Shown: in pieces, positions 38,436-46,766 of the stretch
How positions within the stretch are numbered: the first letter of the stretch is position 1
Layout: every line of letters starts with the position of its first letter
Assembly: GCA_903834785.1 (NCBI GenBank)
Contig: CAILKP010000087.1
Span: 32,373-96,372, forward strand
Source of the DNA: an uncultured bacterium
GTDB taxonomy: Bacteria; Planctomycetota; Phycisphaerae; Phycisphaerales; UBA1924
DNA length: 64,000 nt
Direction of reading: 5' to 3'
Notes under the pieces: model-generated
Told to the model about the DNA's origin: nothing
The model's input: only the letters and a program-made list of their open reading frames with translations
Database searches by the model: none
Translations under genes and position numbers: made by a program

Positions 38436-39668
38436 ATGAAGCCCCCCCCGTCGCACCGTACCATCCCCCGAATCGTGGCTACCCGCACCCCAACCTCAGT
38501 GCAAGCTCAGCCCGCCGGACCCTCAGCCCGGCGGCTGCTCCCCCACTTGTGGCACCACCGCTGGGGCCTCCTCCGCCTCACACTCTGCATCCTCCTCCTC
38601 GCCCTGCTCATCGGTGATTCGGCCGCACGCGTCGGCCGCATGGCGCTGGCCCGGCTGGATGATGCCGCCATCGCGCCGGATATCGATGCCCTCCGCCAGC
38701 AGGGCCGCTTTACCGAGGCGCTGCTTCTTGCCGACGATGCCCTCACCTGGCTCACGCCCGGTTCACCGGCGCACACCGCCGTCGTCGCCAGCCGCGCCGC
38801 GGCGGCGGAGGAGCAATCCTCCATCTCCCGCCGCCTGCGCGATGTCGGCCGCGGCGCACTGACCGGTGAGGGCGACTCACTCGAATCGCTCTTCGGCGCC
38901 ATCGGCACCGACCTGTTCATCATCGGCGACATCCGCGACCTGCTGATCCAGGGCGCACGCTTCGGGCTCGACGGCAAGGCCGACCCGGTCATCGCCGCAC
39001 TCTCGGCCGTCGGCATCGCCACCACACTGGCCCCGCAGATCGACTGGGCACCCTCGCTGCTCAAGGCCGCCCGCAAGCTCGGCACACTCTCCGCCCCGCT
39101 GGCCGAGCAGATCGTCAAGCTCTCCCGCGCCGGCACCGACCTGGCCCGCACCGGCCTGACCACGCTGTTCGGCGATGTCGCCACACTCGCCCGCCGCACC
39201 AGCCCCGCCGCAGCAGCACGCCTGCTCCGCTTCGCCGACAGCCCCGAGGATGTCGCCAAACTCGCCCGCTTTGCCGAGCGTCAGGCCGCCGCCGGCGCAC
39301 CGGCCCGCGGCTTTGCCGCACTCCACCTCACCGGTGAGCCCGGGGCACGCCTGCTCAAGGAATCCGGCGAGGCCGGCGATGCCCTGCTGACCAGCGCCGC
39401 CAAGAAAGGTGCCGCCGGCTCACGCTTCCTCGCCTCGCCCACTGCCCGCGCCATGCTCCGGCCCCACCCCATCCTCGGCCTGCTCAAGGGCTTCTACAAG
39501 GGCAACGTCCAGCGGGCCATCCAGCACGCACTCGACCTGACCACCTTCATCGCCCCGTGGCTCATCGCCATCGCCGCGGCATGGCTGCTGCTGGAACTGC
39601 ACCTGCTCCGCAGGCCGCGAGCCGGCCAAAGCCAGCCCGCCCCGCGCCCGAGACCGCGCACGGCGTGA
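38436..39668 (+). CDS. Hypothetical membrane protein with N- and C-terminal membrane helices
   Basis: The 410-residue protein has a membrane segment at about 45-63 (LLRLTLCILLLALLIGDSA) and another at about 371-391 (FIAPWLIAIAAAWLLLELHLL) with a basic tail. The region between is Ala/Leu-rich and almost entirely helical, with short repeats such as LARTGLTTLFGDVATLARRTSP and LLRFADSPEDVAKLARF. This recalls HEAT- or TPR-like solenoids, but I see no defined motif. The function is unknown. ATG 38436 is used; ATG 38388 is equally possible and there is no Shine-Dalgarno. It is divergent from paralog B and runs 37 bp upstream of the GT2 gene, so the two are probably co-transcribed. Confidence 0.65.
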   Translation: MKPPPSHRTIPRIVATRTPTSVQAQPAGPSARRLLPHLWHHRWGLLRLTLCILLLALLIGDSAARVGRMALARLDDAAIAPDIDALRQQGRFTEALLLADDALTWLTPGSPAHTAVVASRAAAAEEQSSISRRLRDVGRGALTGEGDSLESLFGAIGTDLFIIGDIRDLLIQGARFGLDGKADPVIAALSAVGIATTLAPQIDWAPSLLKAARKLGTLSAPLAEQIVKLSRAGTDLARTGLTTLFGDVATLARRTSPAAAARLLRFADSPEDVAKLARFAERQAAAGAPARGFAALHLTGEPGARLLKESGEAGDALLTSAAKKGAAGSRFLASPTARAMLRPHPILGLLKGFYKGNVQRAIQHALDLTTFIAPWLIAIAAAWLLLELHLLRRPRAGQSQPAPRPRPRTA

Positions 39669-39705
39669 TACCGTCGCCGGCCCAGAGACCCCCTCCCCGA
39701 CACGC

Positions 39706-40545
39706 TTGGCCACCACTTCTCCATCCCCGGCTGCCTCCCCTTCCGCTCCCGCCGCCAAGCTCCCGCTGTCGGTCGCCATCGTCTGCAAGAACTCCGCGGC
39801 AACCATCGGCCTCACGCTCCAGCGCATCGCGCCCTTCGCCAGCGAGATCATCGCCTTCGACAGCGGCTCGACCGATGGCACGCTCGAACTTCTGGCCCAG
39901 TACAACGCCACGGTCCACCGCGTCGCGTGGATGGGCTACGTCAAGACCAAACAGGCCGCGCTGCAGGCCTGCACACAGGACTGGATTCTGTGCCTCGACA
40001 GCGATGAGAGCCCCGAAGCCGATCTGGCCGCCTCGATCAGCGAGACCATTACCCGCGCCACCGCCAACCCCGCGCTGCCCGCCGCCTACGAACTCAATCG
40101 CAAGGTCTGGTACGCCGGCCGGTTCCTGAATCACGCCTGGCAGCAGGAATGGCGGCTCCGCCTCGTCCGCCGCGGCAGCGCACACTGGACCGGCATCGAC
40201 CCGCACGACAAGCTCGAGCTGCTCGCACCGAACGCGCCCGTCGGCCGCCTCCGCGGCGACCTCCGCCACGACTCCATCGCCACCTTCGCCGAGTTCCTCG
40301 CCAAGCAGTGCCAGCACGGCCGCCTGATGGCCCAGGGGCTCCACGCCCGCGGCAAGCGCGGCAGCATCTTTCAACTGGTGACCTCACCACCGATGGCCTT
40401 CGCCAAACAGATGCTGCTCAAGCAGGCTTTCCTCGACGGCTGGCGCGGCTGGCTCGCCGCCGCCGCCACCGCAACAGCCGCAATTGCCAAGCACGCCGCA
40501 CTCATCGAGCTTGACGCGCTGGACAACGAGAAACGTCGAACCTAA
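39706..40545 (+). CDS. Glycosyltransferase family 2, WaaE/KdtX-like
   Basis: The 279-residue protein has a GT-A fold: SVAIVCKNSAATIGLTLQRI at the start of the Rossmann-like part, the acidic DSGSTDGT loop, and the metal-binding DSDE motif (WILCLDSDESPEADL). The RKVWYAGRFLNHAWQQEWRLRLVRRG stretch is the family's conserved block. These features place it with KdtX/WaaE beta-1,4-glucosyltransferases that add to the LPS inner core heptose, though the acceptor is not known here. The start is the TTG at 39706; no better start is visible in frame. It follows the membrane protein gene closely. Confidence 0.82.
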   Translation: MATTSPSPAASPSAPAAKLPLSVAIVCKNSAATIGLTLQRIAPFASEIIAFDSGSTDGTLELLAQYNATVHRVAWMGYVKTKQAALQACTQDWILCLDSDESPEADLAASISETITRATANPALPAAYELNRKVWYAGRFLNHAWQQEWRLRLVRRGSAHWTGIDPHDKLELLAPNAPVGRLRGDLRHDSIATFAEFLAKQCQHGRLMAQGLHARGKRGSIFQLVTSPPMAFAKQMLLKQAFLDGWRGWLAAAATATAAIAKHAALIELDALDNEKRRT

Positions 40546-40670
40546 ACTTGGTCTCAGGAAGGTTCGCGGGTCAACGGACGGTGCCACAGGGGCACGGGAT
40601 TCACAAATTTCACCCGCACACAGCACACCGATCGCCCTCGGGCGGTCATCTTTTCCAAGGAGCAGCGACC

Positions 40671-41414
40671 ATGGCTGACGAGTTATCCACTGCGCGCACC
40701 GAAACCACAAACAACTCCGTACTCCTGGTCGCGGGCAAAGGCACCGCCTCCAGACCGGCCGACACCGCCGAGATCTCCCTGGCCTGCTGCCAGCGGGCCG
40801 AAACCGCCGCCGAAGCCACCGACCGCCTCCGGCAGGTCATGGCCCGCACCATCGAGGCCGTCAAGGCCCTGAACCTCGCCGGTGCGAAGCTCCAGACCAG
40901 CTCCCTCTCACTGCGAACCGCCTTCCGCGAGATCGTCAGCGAAGTACCGCCGGAAGACGGAGACGCCCACCCGAACGCCAAACCCTCGTACAAGAAGGAG
41001 CAGGAGCACTGCGGCTTCGATGCCGCCTGCACTGTCACCGTCAGCCAAGTCAGTCCCGATGTCGTCGGCCTGCTCATCGATATGGCCGCCCGGCTCGGCA
41101 TCACCACCATCTCATCGGTGGACTTCGATCTGCGCGATCCGCAGTCTGCCCGGGATGAAGCGCTCGAGCAGGCAACCCGCGATGCTCGGCGGCGGGCCAC
41201 CGTTGCCGCCGCCGCCCTGGGGCTCCGCATCACGGGCATCAGCCAGATCAAACTCGGCTCGGCGAGTATGGATGACGATTTCCAGAGCTCGCACGTCCGC
41301 CGGCGTTCGATGCGCCTCATGCCCGGGTACGACCCCGAAGCATCCTGGATCGAACCGGGCGAGATCACCGAGGATGCCAGCGTGACCATCCGCTTCACGC
41401 TCGGAGCGGCCTAA
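40671..41414 (+). CDS. SIMPL (DUF541) domain protein, cytoplasmic form
   Basis: The 247-residue protein starts at ATG 40671 with AAGGAG eight bases upstream. The pattern VLLVAGKGTASRPADTAEISLACC is the start of SIMPL (DUF541) proteins, followed by the conserved LQTSSLSLRTAF, the central FDAACTVTVSQVSPDVVGLLIDMAARLGITTISSVDFDL, and the later RARDEALEQATRDARRRA-type helix. Unlike its neighbour there is no signal peptide, so it is probably cytoplasmic. Acidic C-terminal residues and an Arg-rich tract (SSHVRRRSMRLM) are present. SIMPL proteins are implicated in oxidative stress resistance and surface interaction, but molecular roles are unclear. Confidence 0.78.
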   Translation: MADELSTARTETTNNSVLLVAGKGTASRPADTAEISLACCQRAETAAEATDRLRQVMARTIEAVKALNLAGAKLQTSSLSLRTAFREIVSEVPPEDGDAHPNAKPSYKKEQEHCGFDAACTVTVSQVSPDVVGLLIDMAARLGITTISSVDFDLRDPQSARDEALEQATRDARRRATVAAAALGLRITGISQIKLGSASMDDDFQSSHVRRRSMRLMPGYDPEASWIEPGEITEDASVTIRFTLGAA

Positions 41415-41504
41415 GCCAGCGCACCAAACGGCCCAACGCCACCGGAGCGGGGAGAAATCGAATCCGCGCACGCGCTCAGGTCGTACACACCTCTGCCGGC
41501 TGCC

Positions 41505-41543
41505 GGTACCGCCTGACACGGAGCACCCGTGTCAGGCGGTACC
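41505..41543. repeat. Perfect 16-bp inverted repeat between the SIMPL genes
   Basis: GGTACCGCCTGACACG (41505-41520) is the exact reverse complement of 41528-41543, with a 7-nt GAGCACC loop. It lies 8 bp before the AAGGAG ribosome-binding site of the second SIMPL gene. No T tract follows, so it is more likely an RNA hairpin controlling translation or mRNA stability, or a processing site, than an intrinsic terminator. Confidence 0.85.
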
Positions 41544-41564
41544 ATTCCCGCAAGGAGCTCGATC

Positions 41565-42413
41565 ATGAACACCCTTTCCACCCGCCCCCTCCCCCTCCGC
41601 CCCCTCTCCACCCTCGCCCTCGCCGCCGCCATCGGGCTCTGCGCCATCGCACTCTCCGCAGCTGTCCGCCCCTCTGCCGCACACGCCGGCCAACCCGTTG
41701 AGCACCCCGCCCCCGCACCCGCCGCGGCAGCAACACCATCCACCAACCCCGCGCCGGTCCTGGCCGTCTCCGGCATTGGTGAGGTCCAGCGCAAGCCCGA
41801 CTTTGCCATCGTGCTGGTAGGTATCGAGGTCCGCGAGCCCACCGCCGCCAAAGCCAGCGAGCGCGCCGGAAAGTCCATCGAGGCCGTGACCAAGGCCATC
41901 AGCGACCTCCGCCTCTCGGCCATGACCCTGCAGACCAGCTCCGTCTCACTGAGCCCCGCCTACACCTGGCTCCGCGACACCACCGGCAACGATGGCGACC
42001 GCCGCAAGCTCGTCGGCTACGACGCCACCAGCATCATCCGCGTCAAGGTTGAGGATCCCCGCTCCGTCGGCCGCATCATGGATGCCGCCATCGCCGCCGG
42101 GGCCAACCGCATCGACGGCGTCACCTTCGAGCTCAAGGCCGCCCTCGAGGCCCGCAACGAAGCCATCACCCTGGCCGCCAAGGCCGCCCGCCAGAAGGCC
42201 GACACGCTCGCCGCGGCACTGGGCATGAGCATCGAGGCCGTCATCGAGGCCACCACCAGCAACGTCGAGGAAGGCTGGCGCCAGCCCATGAGCCAGATGA
42301 CCTCCAACCTCGCCGCCCCCGCCAGCGCCGCCCCCGAAGGCCTCGGCTCCTCCATCGAGCCCGGCATGGTCACCGTCAAGGCCGAGGTCAGCGTCCGCTA
42401 CCGGGCCAAGTAA
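41565..42413 (+). CDS. SIMPL (DUF541) domain protein, exported form
   Basis: The 282-residue protein starts at ATG 41565 with AAGGAG seven bases upstream. A long N-terminal signal or membrane anchor (LSTLALAAAIGLCAIALSAAV) precedes a Pro/Ala linker. The SIMPL domain (VLAVSGIGEVQRKPDFAIVLVGIE, LQTSSVSLSPAYTW, IIRVKVEDPRSVGRIMDAAIAAGANRIDGVTFEL) follows, with a C-terminal VTVKAEVSVRYR strand. It is clearly paralogous to the preceding gene, from which it is separated by a hairpin. It is probably periplasmic. The pair, one cytoplasmic and one exported, is an unusual arrangement. Confidence 0.8.
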   Translation: MNTLSTRPLPLRPLSTLALAAAIGLCAIALSAAVRPSAAHAGQPVEHPAPAPAAAATPSTNPAPVLAVSGIGEVQRKPDFAIVLVGIEVREPTAAKASERAGKSIEAVTKAISDLRLSAMTLQTSSVSLSPAYTWLRDTTGNDGDRRKLVGYDATSIIRVKVEDPRSVGRIMDAAIAAGANRIDGVTFELKAALEARNEAITLAAKAARQKADTLAAALGMSIEAVIEATTSNVEEGWRQPMSQMTSNLAAPASAAPEGLGSSIEPGMVTVKAEVSVRYRAK

Positions 42414-42481
42414 CACTCCGCGGCGGCAAGGCGACCAGAACGAGGGACCAGGGAAACGGACCATCGCCCCTCCCTCTGGCC

Positions 42482-42537
42482 ATTTGCCCCTTTGGCCATT
42501 TGGAAATTTGGCCATTTGGCCCTTTGGAAATTCGGAC
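42482..42537 (+). repeat. 8-nt-period TTTGGNNN array, copy 2
   Basis: Seven octamers in a row (ATTTGCCC, CTTTGGCC, ATTTGGAA, ATTTGGCC, ATTTGGCC, CTTTGGAA, ATTCGGAC) end 32 bp before the ATG of mgtE. The core and period are the same as at 13255-13294. Confidence 0.88.
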
Positions 42538-42569
42538 CCCCCCACCCCCCCTCCTACCGTGCCGCCGGA

Positions 42570-44216
42570 ATGAACCCCACCGCCGCACTCATCGAGCCCG
42601 AAGTGCTTGAGCTGCTCCGCGAGAAGCAGTACGCGGAACTGCGTGAGGTCCTCCACGTCCTCCCCGCCGCCGATGTCGCCGACATCCTCTCGGGCATCGA
42701 GCCCACCGATGCGGCCATCGCCTTCCGCTTCCTGCCCCGCGATGATGCCGGCACCGTCTTTAGCTACCTCGATGGCGACACCCAGGAACGCATCATCCGC
42801 CAGCTGGGTGATTCCTCCGCCGTCACCATCATCGAGTCCATGGACCCCGACGACCGCGTCCGGCTCCTGGATGAACTCCCGCACGATGTCGCCCAGCGCA
42901 TCATCGCGTCGCTCTCACCCGAAGAGCGCAAGAGCACCCAGGCCATCCTGGGCTACCCCGTCCGCTCCGTCGGCCGCCTGATGACGCCCGACTACGTCCG
43001 CATCCGCCCGGAGTGGACCGTCGCCCGCGCCCTGGACCACATCCGCCGCTACGGCCGCGATGCCGAGACCATCAACGTCGTCTACGTCGTCGACGACATG
43101 GGCGTGCTCATCGATGACCTCCGCCTCCGCCAGCTCATCATGGCCGAGCCCGACGCCACCGTCGAGAGCCAGATGAACCGCCAGTTCGTCACCCTGCGGG
43201 CCGACCAGCCCCAGGAAGACGCCGTCGAACTCCTCCAGAAGTACGACCGCGTCGCCATGCCCGTCATCGACTCCCGCGGCATCCTCCTGGGCATCATCAC
43301 CCACGACGACGTCGCCGATGTTGCCGAGCAGGAAGCCACCGAGGACATGCAGAAGCTCGGCGGTGTTCAGGCCCTCGAGCAGCCCTACGCCGAAACGCCC
43401 ATCCTGGGCCTGGTCAAGAAGCGCGCCCCCTGGCTGGCCCTGCTGTTCATGAGCGAGCTGCTCACCAGCAACGCCATCGCCTTCTTCGACGGTGAGATCC
43501 AGAAAGCCGCCATCCTGGCCGCCTTCATCCCCGCCATCATCTCCTCGGGCGGCAACTCCGGCTCGCAGGCCAGCACGCTGATCATCCGCGCCCTGGCCCT
43601 CAAGGAAATCGAGCTCTCCGACTGGTTCAAGGTCCTCCTGCGCGAGCTGGCCAGCGGCGCCATCCTCGGCCTGATCATCGGCGTCATCGGCATCATCCGC
43701 ATCAACGTCTTCGGCCTCTTCGGCTGGTTCAACGATGCCCAGGTCGCCGAGCACTTCGTCATCCTCGGCTGGACCATCGGCTTCACCCTCGCCGGCGTCG
43801 TGCTCTGGGGCAGCGTCATGGGCGCCATGCTCCCGTTCATCCTCAAACGCTGCAAGCTCGACCCCGCCGGCAGCTCCACCCCCTTCGTCGCCACCCTGGT
43901 CGATGTCACCGGCATCGTCATCTACTTCACCATCGCCCTGGTGATGCTCAAGAGCACCATCCTGGCCGACCGCCCCACCATCGACGCCCTCCGCGGCAGC
44001 GACACCGTCACCGTCACCGCCGTCGCCGCCGCCGAGCAGGACGACAAGCCCGCCTTCCGCGTCACCGTCCGCCAGGGCACCGGCCCCGACGGCAAGCTCG
44101 CCGAAGTCATCATCGGCACCGATGCACTGCCCAAGGGCACCACCAAGCCCGAAGTCGGCCAGACCCTCCGGCTCGAGTTCACCCCCGGCCGCATCATGGC
44201 CGTCGAGGTCAAGTAA
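42570..44216 (+). CDS. mgtE: Magnesium transporter MgtE with C-terminal extension
   Basis: The 548-residue protein has the MgtE N domain (LHVLPAADVADILSGIEPTDAAIAFRFLP), two CBS domains (about 145-260: VGRLMTPDYVRIRPEWTV and VTLRADQPQEDAVELL), and the membrane domain with five helices starting near APWLALLFMSELLTSNAI. The pore signature GGNSGSQASTLIIRALALKEI and the last helix block STPFVATLVDVTGIVIYFTIAL are both present. The acidic N and CBS domains sense Mg and close the pore. Beyond the last helix there is an extra domain of about 70 residues (TVTVTAVAAAEQDDKPAFRV...MAVEVK), predicted beta-rich, not found in typical MgtE. ATG 42570 is used because it gives a normal N domain. Confidence 0.93.
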   Translation: MNPTAALIEPEVLELLREKQYAELREVLHVLPAADVADILSGIEPTDAAIAFRFLPRDDAGTVFSYLDGDTQERIIRQLGDSSAVTIIESMDPDDRVRLLDELPHDVAQRIIASLSPEERKSTQAILGYPVRSVGRLMTPDYVRIRPEWTVARALDHIRRYGRDAETINVVYVVDDMGVLIDDLRLRQLIMAEPDATVESQMNRQFVTLRADQPQEDAVELLQKYDRVAMPVIDSRGILLGIITHDDVADVAEQEATEDMQKLGGVQALEQPYAETPILGLVKKRAPWLALLFMSELLTSNAIAFFDGEIQKAAILAAFIPAIISSGGNSGSQASTLIIRALALKEIELSDWFKVLLRELASGAILGLIIGVIGIIRINVFGLFGWFNDAQVAEHFVILGWTIGFTLAGVVLWGSVMGAMLPFILKRCKLDPAGSSTPFVATLVDVTGIVIYFTIALVMLKSTILADRPTIDALRGSDTVTVTAVAAAEQDDKPAFRVTVRQGTGPDGKLAEVIIGTDALPKGTTKPEVGQTLRLEFTPGRIMAVEVK

Positions 44217-44236
44217 TCGCACTCCGCTCCCTCCCC

Positions 44237-44271
44237 CTCGCGACTCAACACTCGCGACTCGCGACTCCTTA
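44237..44271. repeat. CTCGCGA heptamer array abutting a stop codon
   Basis: Five 7-nt units (CTCGCGA, CTCAACA, CTCGCGA, CTCGCGA, CTCCTTA) run directly into the stop codon (44269-44271) of the minus-strand debranching enzyme. The array lies in the gap between convergent mgtE and that gene. A single copy of CTCGCGA (32548-32554) occupies the same kind of position before the stop codon at 32566-32568. Confidence 0.65.
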
Positions 44272-46551
44272 CCCCTGCAGCAACATCAACACCCGCAGCG
44301 TCTCCGCCACGCTCCAGGCCTGCGCCGGGCAGCCCGCGGCTTCCTGCGGGTGCTCCGAAGTGCTTTCACCATCAAACACCTCGGGCAGCTGGCCCACGCA
44401 CTCGCGGTCCAGGTCACCCAGCAGCCCGGCCAGCACCCCGCGCGCCTCGGCCTTTGCCGCTGGCGAGAAATCGCCGCACCGCAGCACCGCCTCGGCCAGC
44501 GGGCCCAGCAGCCACGGCCACGCCGTGCCGTTGTGGTACGCCGCATCGCGGTCGAACATGCGCCCGCGATACCGGCCCTTAAAGCCCGGATCGCGCGGGT
44601 CCAGCGTCGCCAGCCCGCACGGCGTCACCAGGTGCGTCTTGACGAGCTCCGTCACACTGCGACGCTGCTCGGCACTCAGCGGCGAGTACGCCAGGCTTGC
44701 GGCGAAAATCTGATTCGGCCGCACGCGCCAGTCCGCCCGCCAGCCGCCGTGGCCGTCGGGCGTCAGCACATCAGCCAGGCCGCCCGTCGTCGGGTGCACA
44801 AACGAGCGCACAAAGCCCGCCGCCGTCTTGTCGGCCATCGCGTTCATCTGCGTCCGCAGCCCCGGTCGGTGCGTGCCGCTGGCCGTCGCAATCGCCCGCA
44901 CCGCGTTGTACCACAGCGCGTTGATCTCCACCGCCTTGCCGTGCCGCGGCGTGAACACCACACCGTCGCGCTTGGCGTCCATCCACGTCAGCTGCGTGCC
45001 CTCATCACCGGCAATGATCAGTCCGTCGGCCTCATCCATGCGGATGCCAAAGGCCGTGCCCTTGCTGTACGCCGTCACCACATCAATGCACGCCGGCAGC
45101 AGCTCGCGGTGGAACGTCGCCGTGTCCCCGGACTTCTCCAGGTACTGGCACACCGCGTGCACAAACCACAGCGACGCATCCACCGTGTTGTAGTGCGGCC
45201 GGCCCGTGTAATCATCAAACACATTGGGCACCAGGCCGTAGTACTCCGAGCCCTCCGGCCCGCGGTGGTGCGCAAAGGTCTGCAGAATCCGCCGCGCCTC
45301 ATCCAGCCGCCCAGTGCTCAGCAGCAGCCCCGGCAGCGAGATCATCGCGTCCCGGCCCCAATCCGCAAACCACGGGTAGCCCGCCAGAATCGTCACCTGG
45401 TCGGCCGCCGCATCGGAATCAGCACTCCGCACCGCGCCCGGTGCCGGCACGCGCCGGGCAATGAAGTCATCCGCCGCCGCCGCCAGCGATGCCGCCGCGT
45501 CCCGGTCCTGCGGGCCCGTCTTGGCAATCATCGGGCGCACCAGCGCCTCCATCCGCTTGCGGGCCGCCTTCTCCACCGCGTCAAAGCTGTTGGGGTCAAC
45601 CTCCCCGTTCACCGCCGCACTCAGAGTGACCGTGCCGATCAGGCCGTCTTCCTTGCCCCCCGCCTGCGGCCACGCCCACTCCGTTGAGAACGAACCCGGG
45701 TGCAGCAGATCCTCCAGGTAGTCGTACCCCCGCGCGTGCTCCTGCTCGTACTGAAAGTTGTACCACCACTGCTGCACATCAAACGTCTTGCCTTCGGAGA
45801 CCACCAGCCGCAGCCGGCCCTCGGGCACACCCACCGTAATGGCGTGCGACTCGCAGTTGATTCTGTACCGGTCCCGCGCCGTCTCACGCAGGATCAGCCC
45901 GTGAAAGTCCCGCATCGCCACCAGCGGCCGCAGCACCAGCCGCACGCTCCGCACCGGCCTTGCGCCGGGCACCACCCGCGCGGTGTACCGGATCAGCGCA
46001 CCGCTGCCGCTCCGCGTCGTCTCGCGCGTCAGGATCAGTTCCTTGAGGACCTCCACCGGGCCCGCCCGGTACGTCCACCGGCACGCCACATCCTTCTCGA
46101 AGCCCACCAGGTGCTGGTCACCCCGCGGGTGCAGCTCGCTGGGCCGGAACCGGAAGCACGCCAGGTCAAACCGCTGCTCCAGCCCGGTGTCGGCATCCAG
46201 CACCAGGCTCTCAGCCACCGCCGACAGCGCCATCATCCGCCGCACCGGCGGCTGCATCGAGGCAATCAGCAGCCCGTGGTACCGGCGGTTCATCACCCCG
46301 GCCACCGTGCCCATGGCAAATGACCCGTCGCCGCCGGTCAGCAGCCACTCCGTCTTGTCCGTCTCCAGTGCGGCACCCGCGCCCGTGGGCGCCTCTCCTG
46401 TAATCGCCAGCGCACGGCCATGGGCCGTCCGCCGATACACCGGGATTCCATCTTCTGTCAGCATGACGTGACCTTCCGCGTCATGATAATCACCCTGCGC
46501 CAGCGACAAGGCGGCCTGGGAATCTACACGCGTCCGGGGCAATGCTGACAT
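44269..46551 (-). CDS. Glycogen debranching enzyme (amylo-alpha-1,6-glucosidase type)
   Basis: The 760-residue protein has an N-terminal GDE_N-type beta domain (TDKTEWLLTGGDGSFAMGTVAGVMNRRYHGLLIA) and a C-terminal (alpha/alpha)6-barrel of the GH133 type (AGYPWFADWGRDAMISLPGLLLSTG, DASLWFVHAVCQYLEKSGD, QLTWMDAK, KAVEINALWYNAVR, YHNGTAWPWLLGPLAEA). The acid in WGRDAMIS and that in QLTWMDAK are likely catalytic. It would remove alpha-1,6 glucose branches during glycogen breakdown in the cytoplasm. ATG 46551 is used, with a good AAAAGGAAG site just upstream. No other glycogen gene is adjacent. Confidence 0.92.
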   Translation of the reverse strand: MSALPRTRVDSQAALSLAQGDYHDAEGHVMLTEDGIPVYRRTAHGRALAITGEAPTGAGAALETDKTEWLLTGGDGSFAMGTVAGVMNRRYHGLLIASMQPPVRRMMALSAVAESLVLDADTGLEQRFDLACFRFRPSELHPRGDQHLVGFEKDVACRWTYRAGPVEVLKELILTRETTRSGSGALIRYTARVVPGARPVRSVRLVLRPLVAMRDFHGLILRETARDRYRINCESHAITVGVPEGRLRLVVSEGKTFDVQQWWYNFQYEQEHARGYDYLEDLLHPGSFSTEWAWPQAGGKEDGLIGTVTLSAAVNGEVDPNSFDAVEKAARKRMEALVRPMIAKTGPQDRDAAASLAAAADDFIARRVPAPGAVRSADSDAAADQVTILAGYPWFADWGRDAMISLPGLLLSTGRLDEARRILQTFAHHRGPEGSEYYGLVPNVFDDYTGRPHYNTVDASLWFVHAVCQYLEKSGDTATFHRELLPACIDVVTAYSKGTAFGIRMDEADGLIIAGDEGTQLTWMDAKRDGVVFTPRHGKAVEINALWYNAVRAIATASGTHRPGLRTQMNAMADKTAAGFVRSFVHPTTGGLADVLTPDGHGGWRADWRVRPNQIFAASLAYSPLSAEQRRSVTELVKTHLVTPCGLATLDPRDPGFKGRYRGRMFDRDAAYHNGTAWPWLLGPLAEAVLRCGDFSPAAKAEARGVLAGLLGDLDRECVGQLPEVFDGESTSEHPQEAAGCPAQAWSVAETLRVLMLLQG

Positions 46552-46766
46552 AATGCTTCCTTTTGATTCAAAAACGCCGCTCGAAGGCGAATTATCACCA
46601 CCGCCGCGCAGAACCCGCTCGGCGAAGAGGTAAATCTCCTCATCGGCACCATTGCCCATTGAGGTGAGCACAGTCCGCAATGTCCTGCTTGCCACCGCCC
46701 GCACGCGCCGCAGCGGCCCGGCTCGCACACGCCCGAGAACTCACACCCGCAGCGCGCCGCCCTCGC

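Noticed and set aside
36725..38617. Plus-strand ORF (630 codons) opposite paralog B
   Set aside because: It is a shadow of the repeats, and the opposite frame has clear family features.
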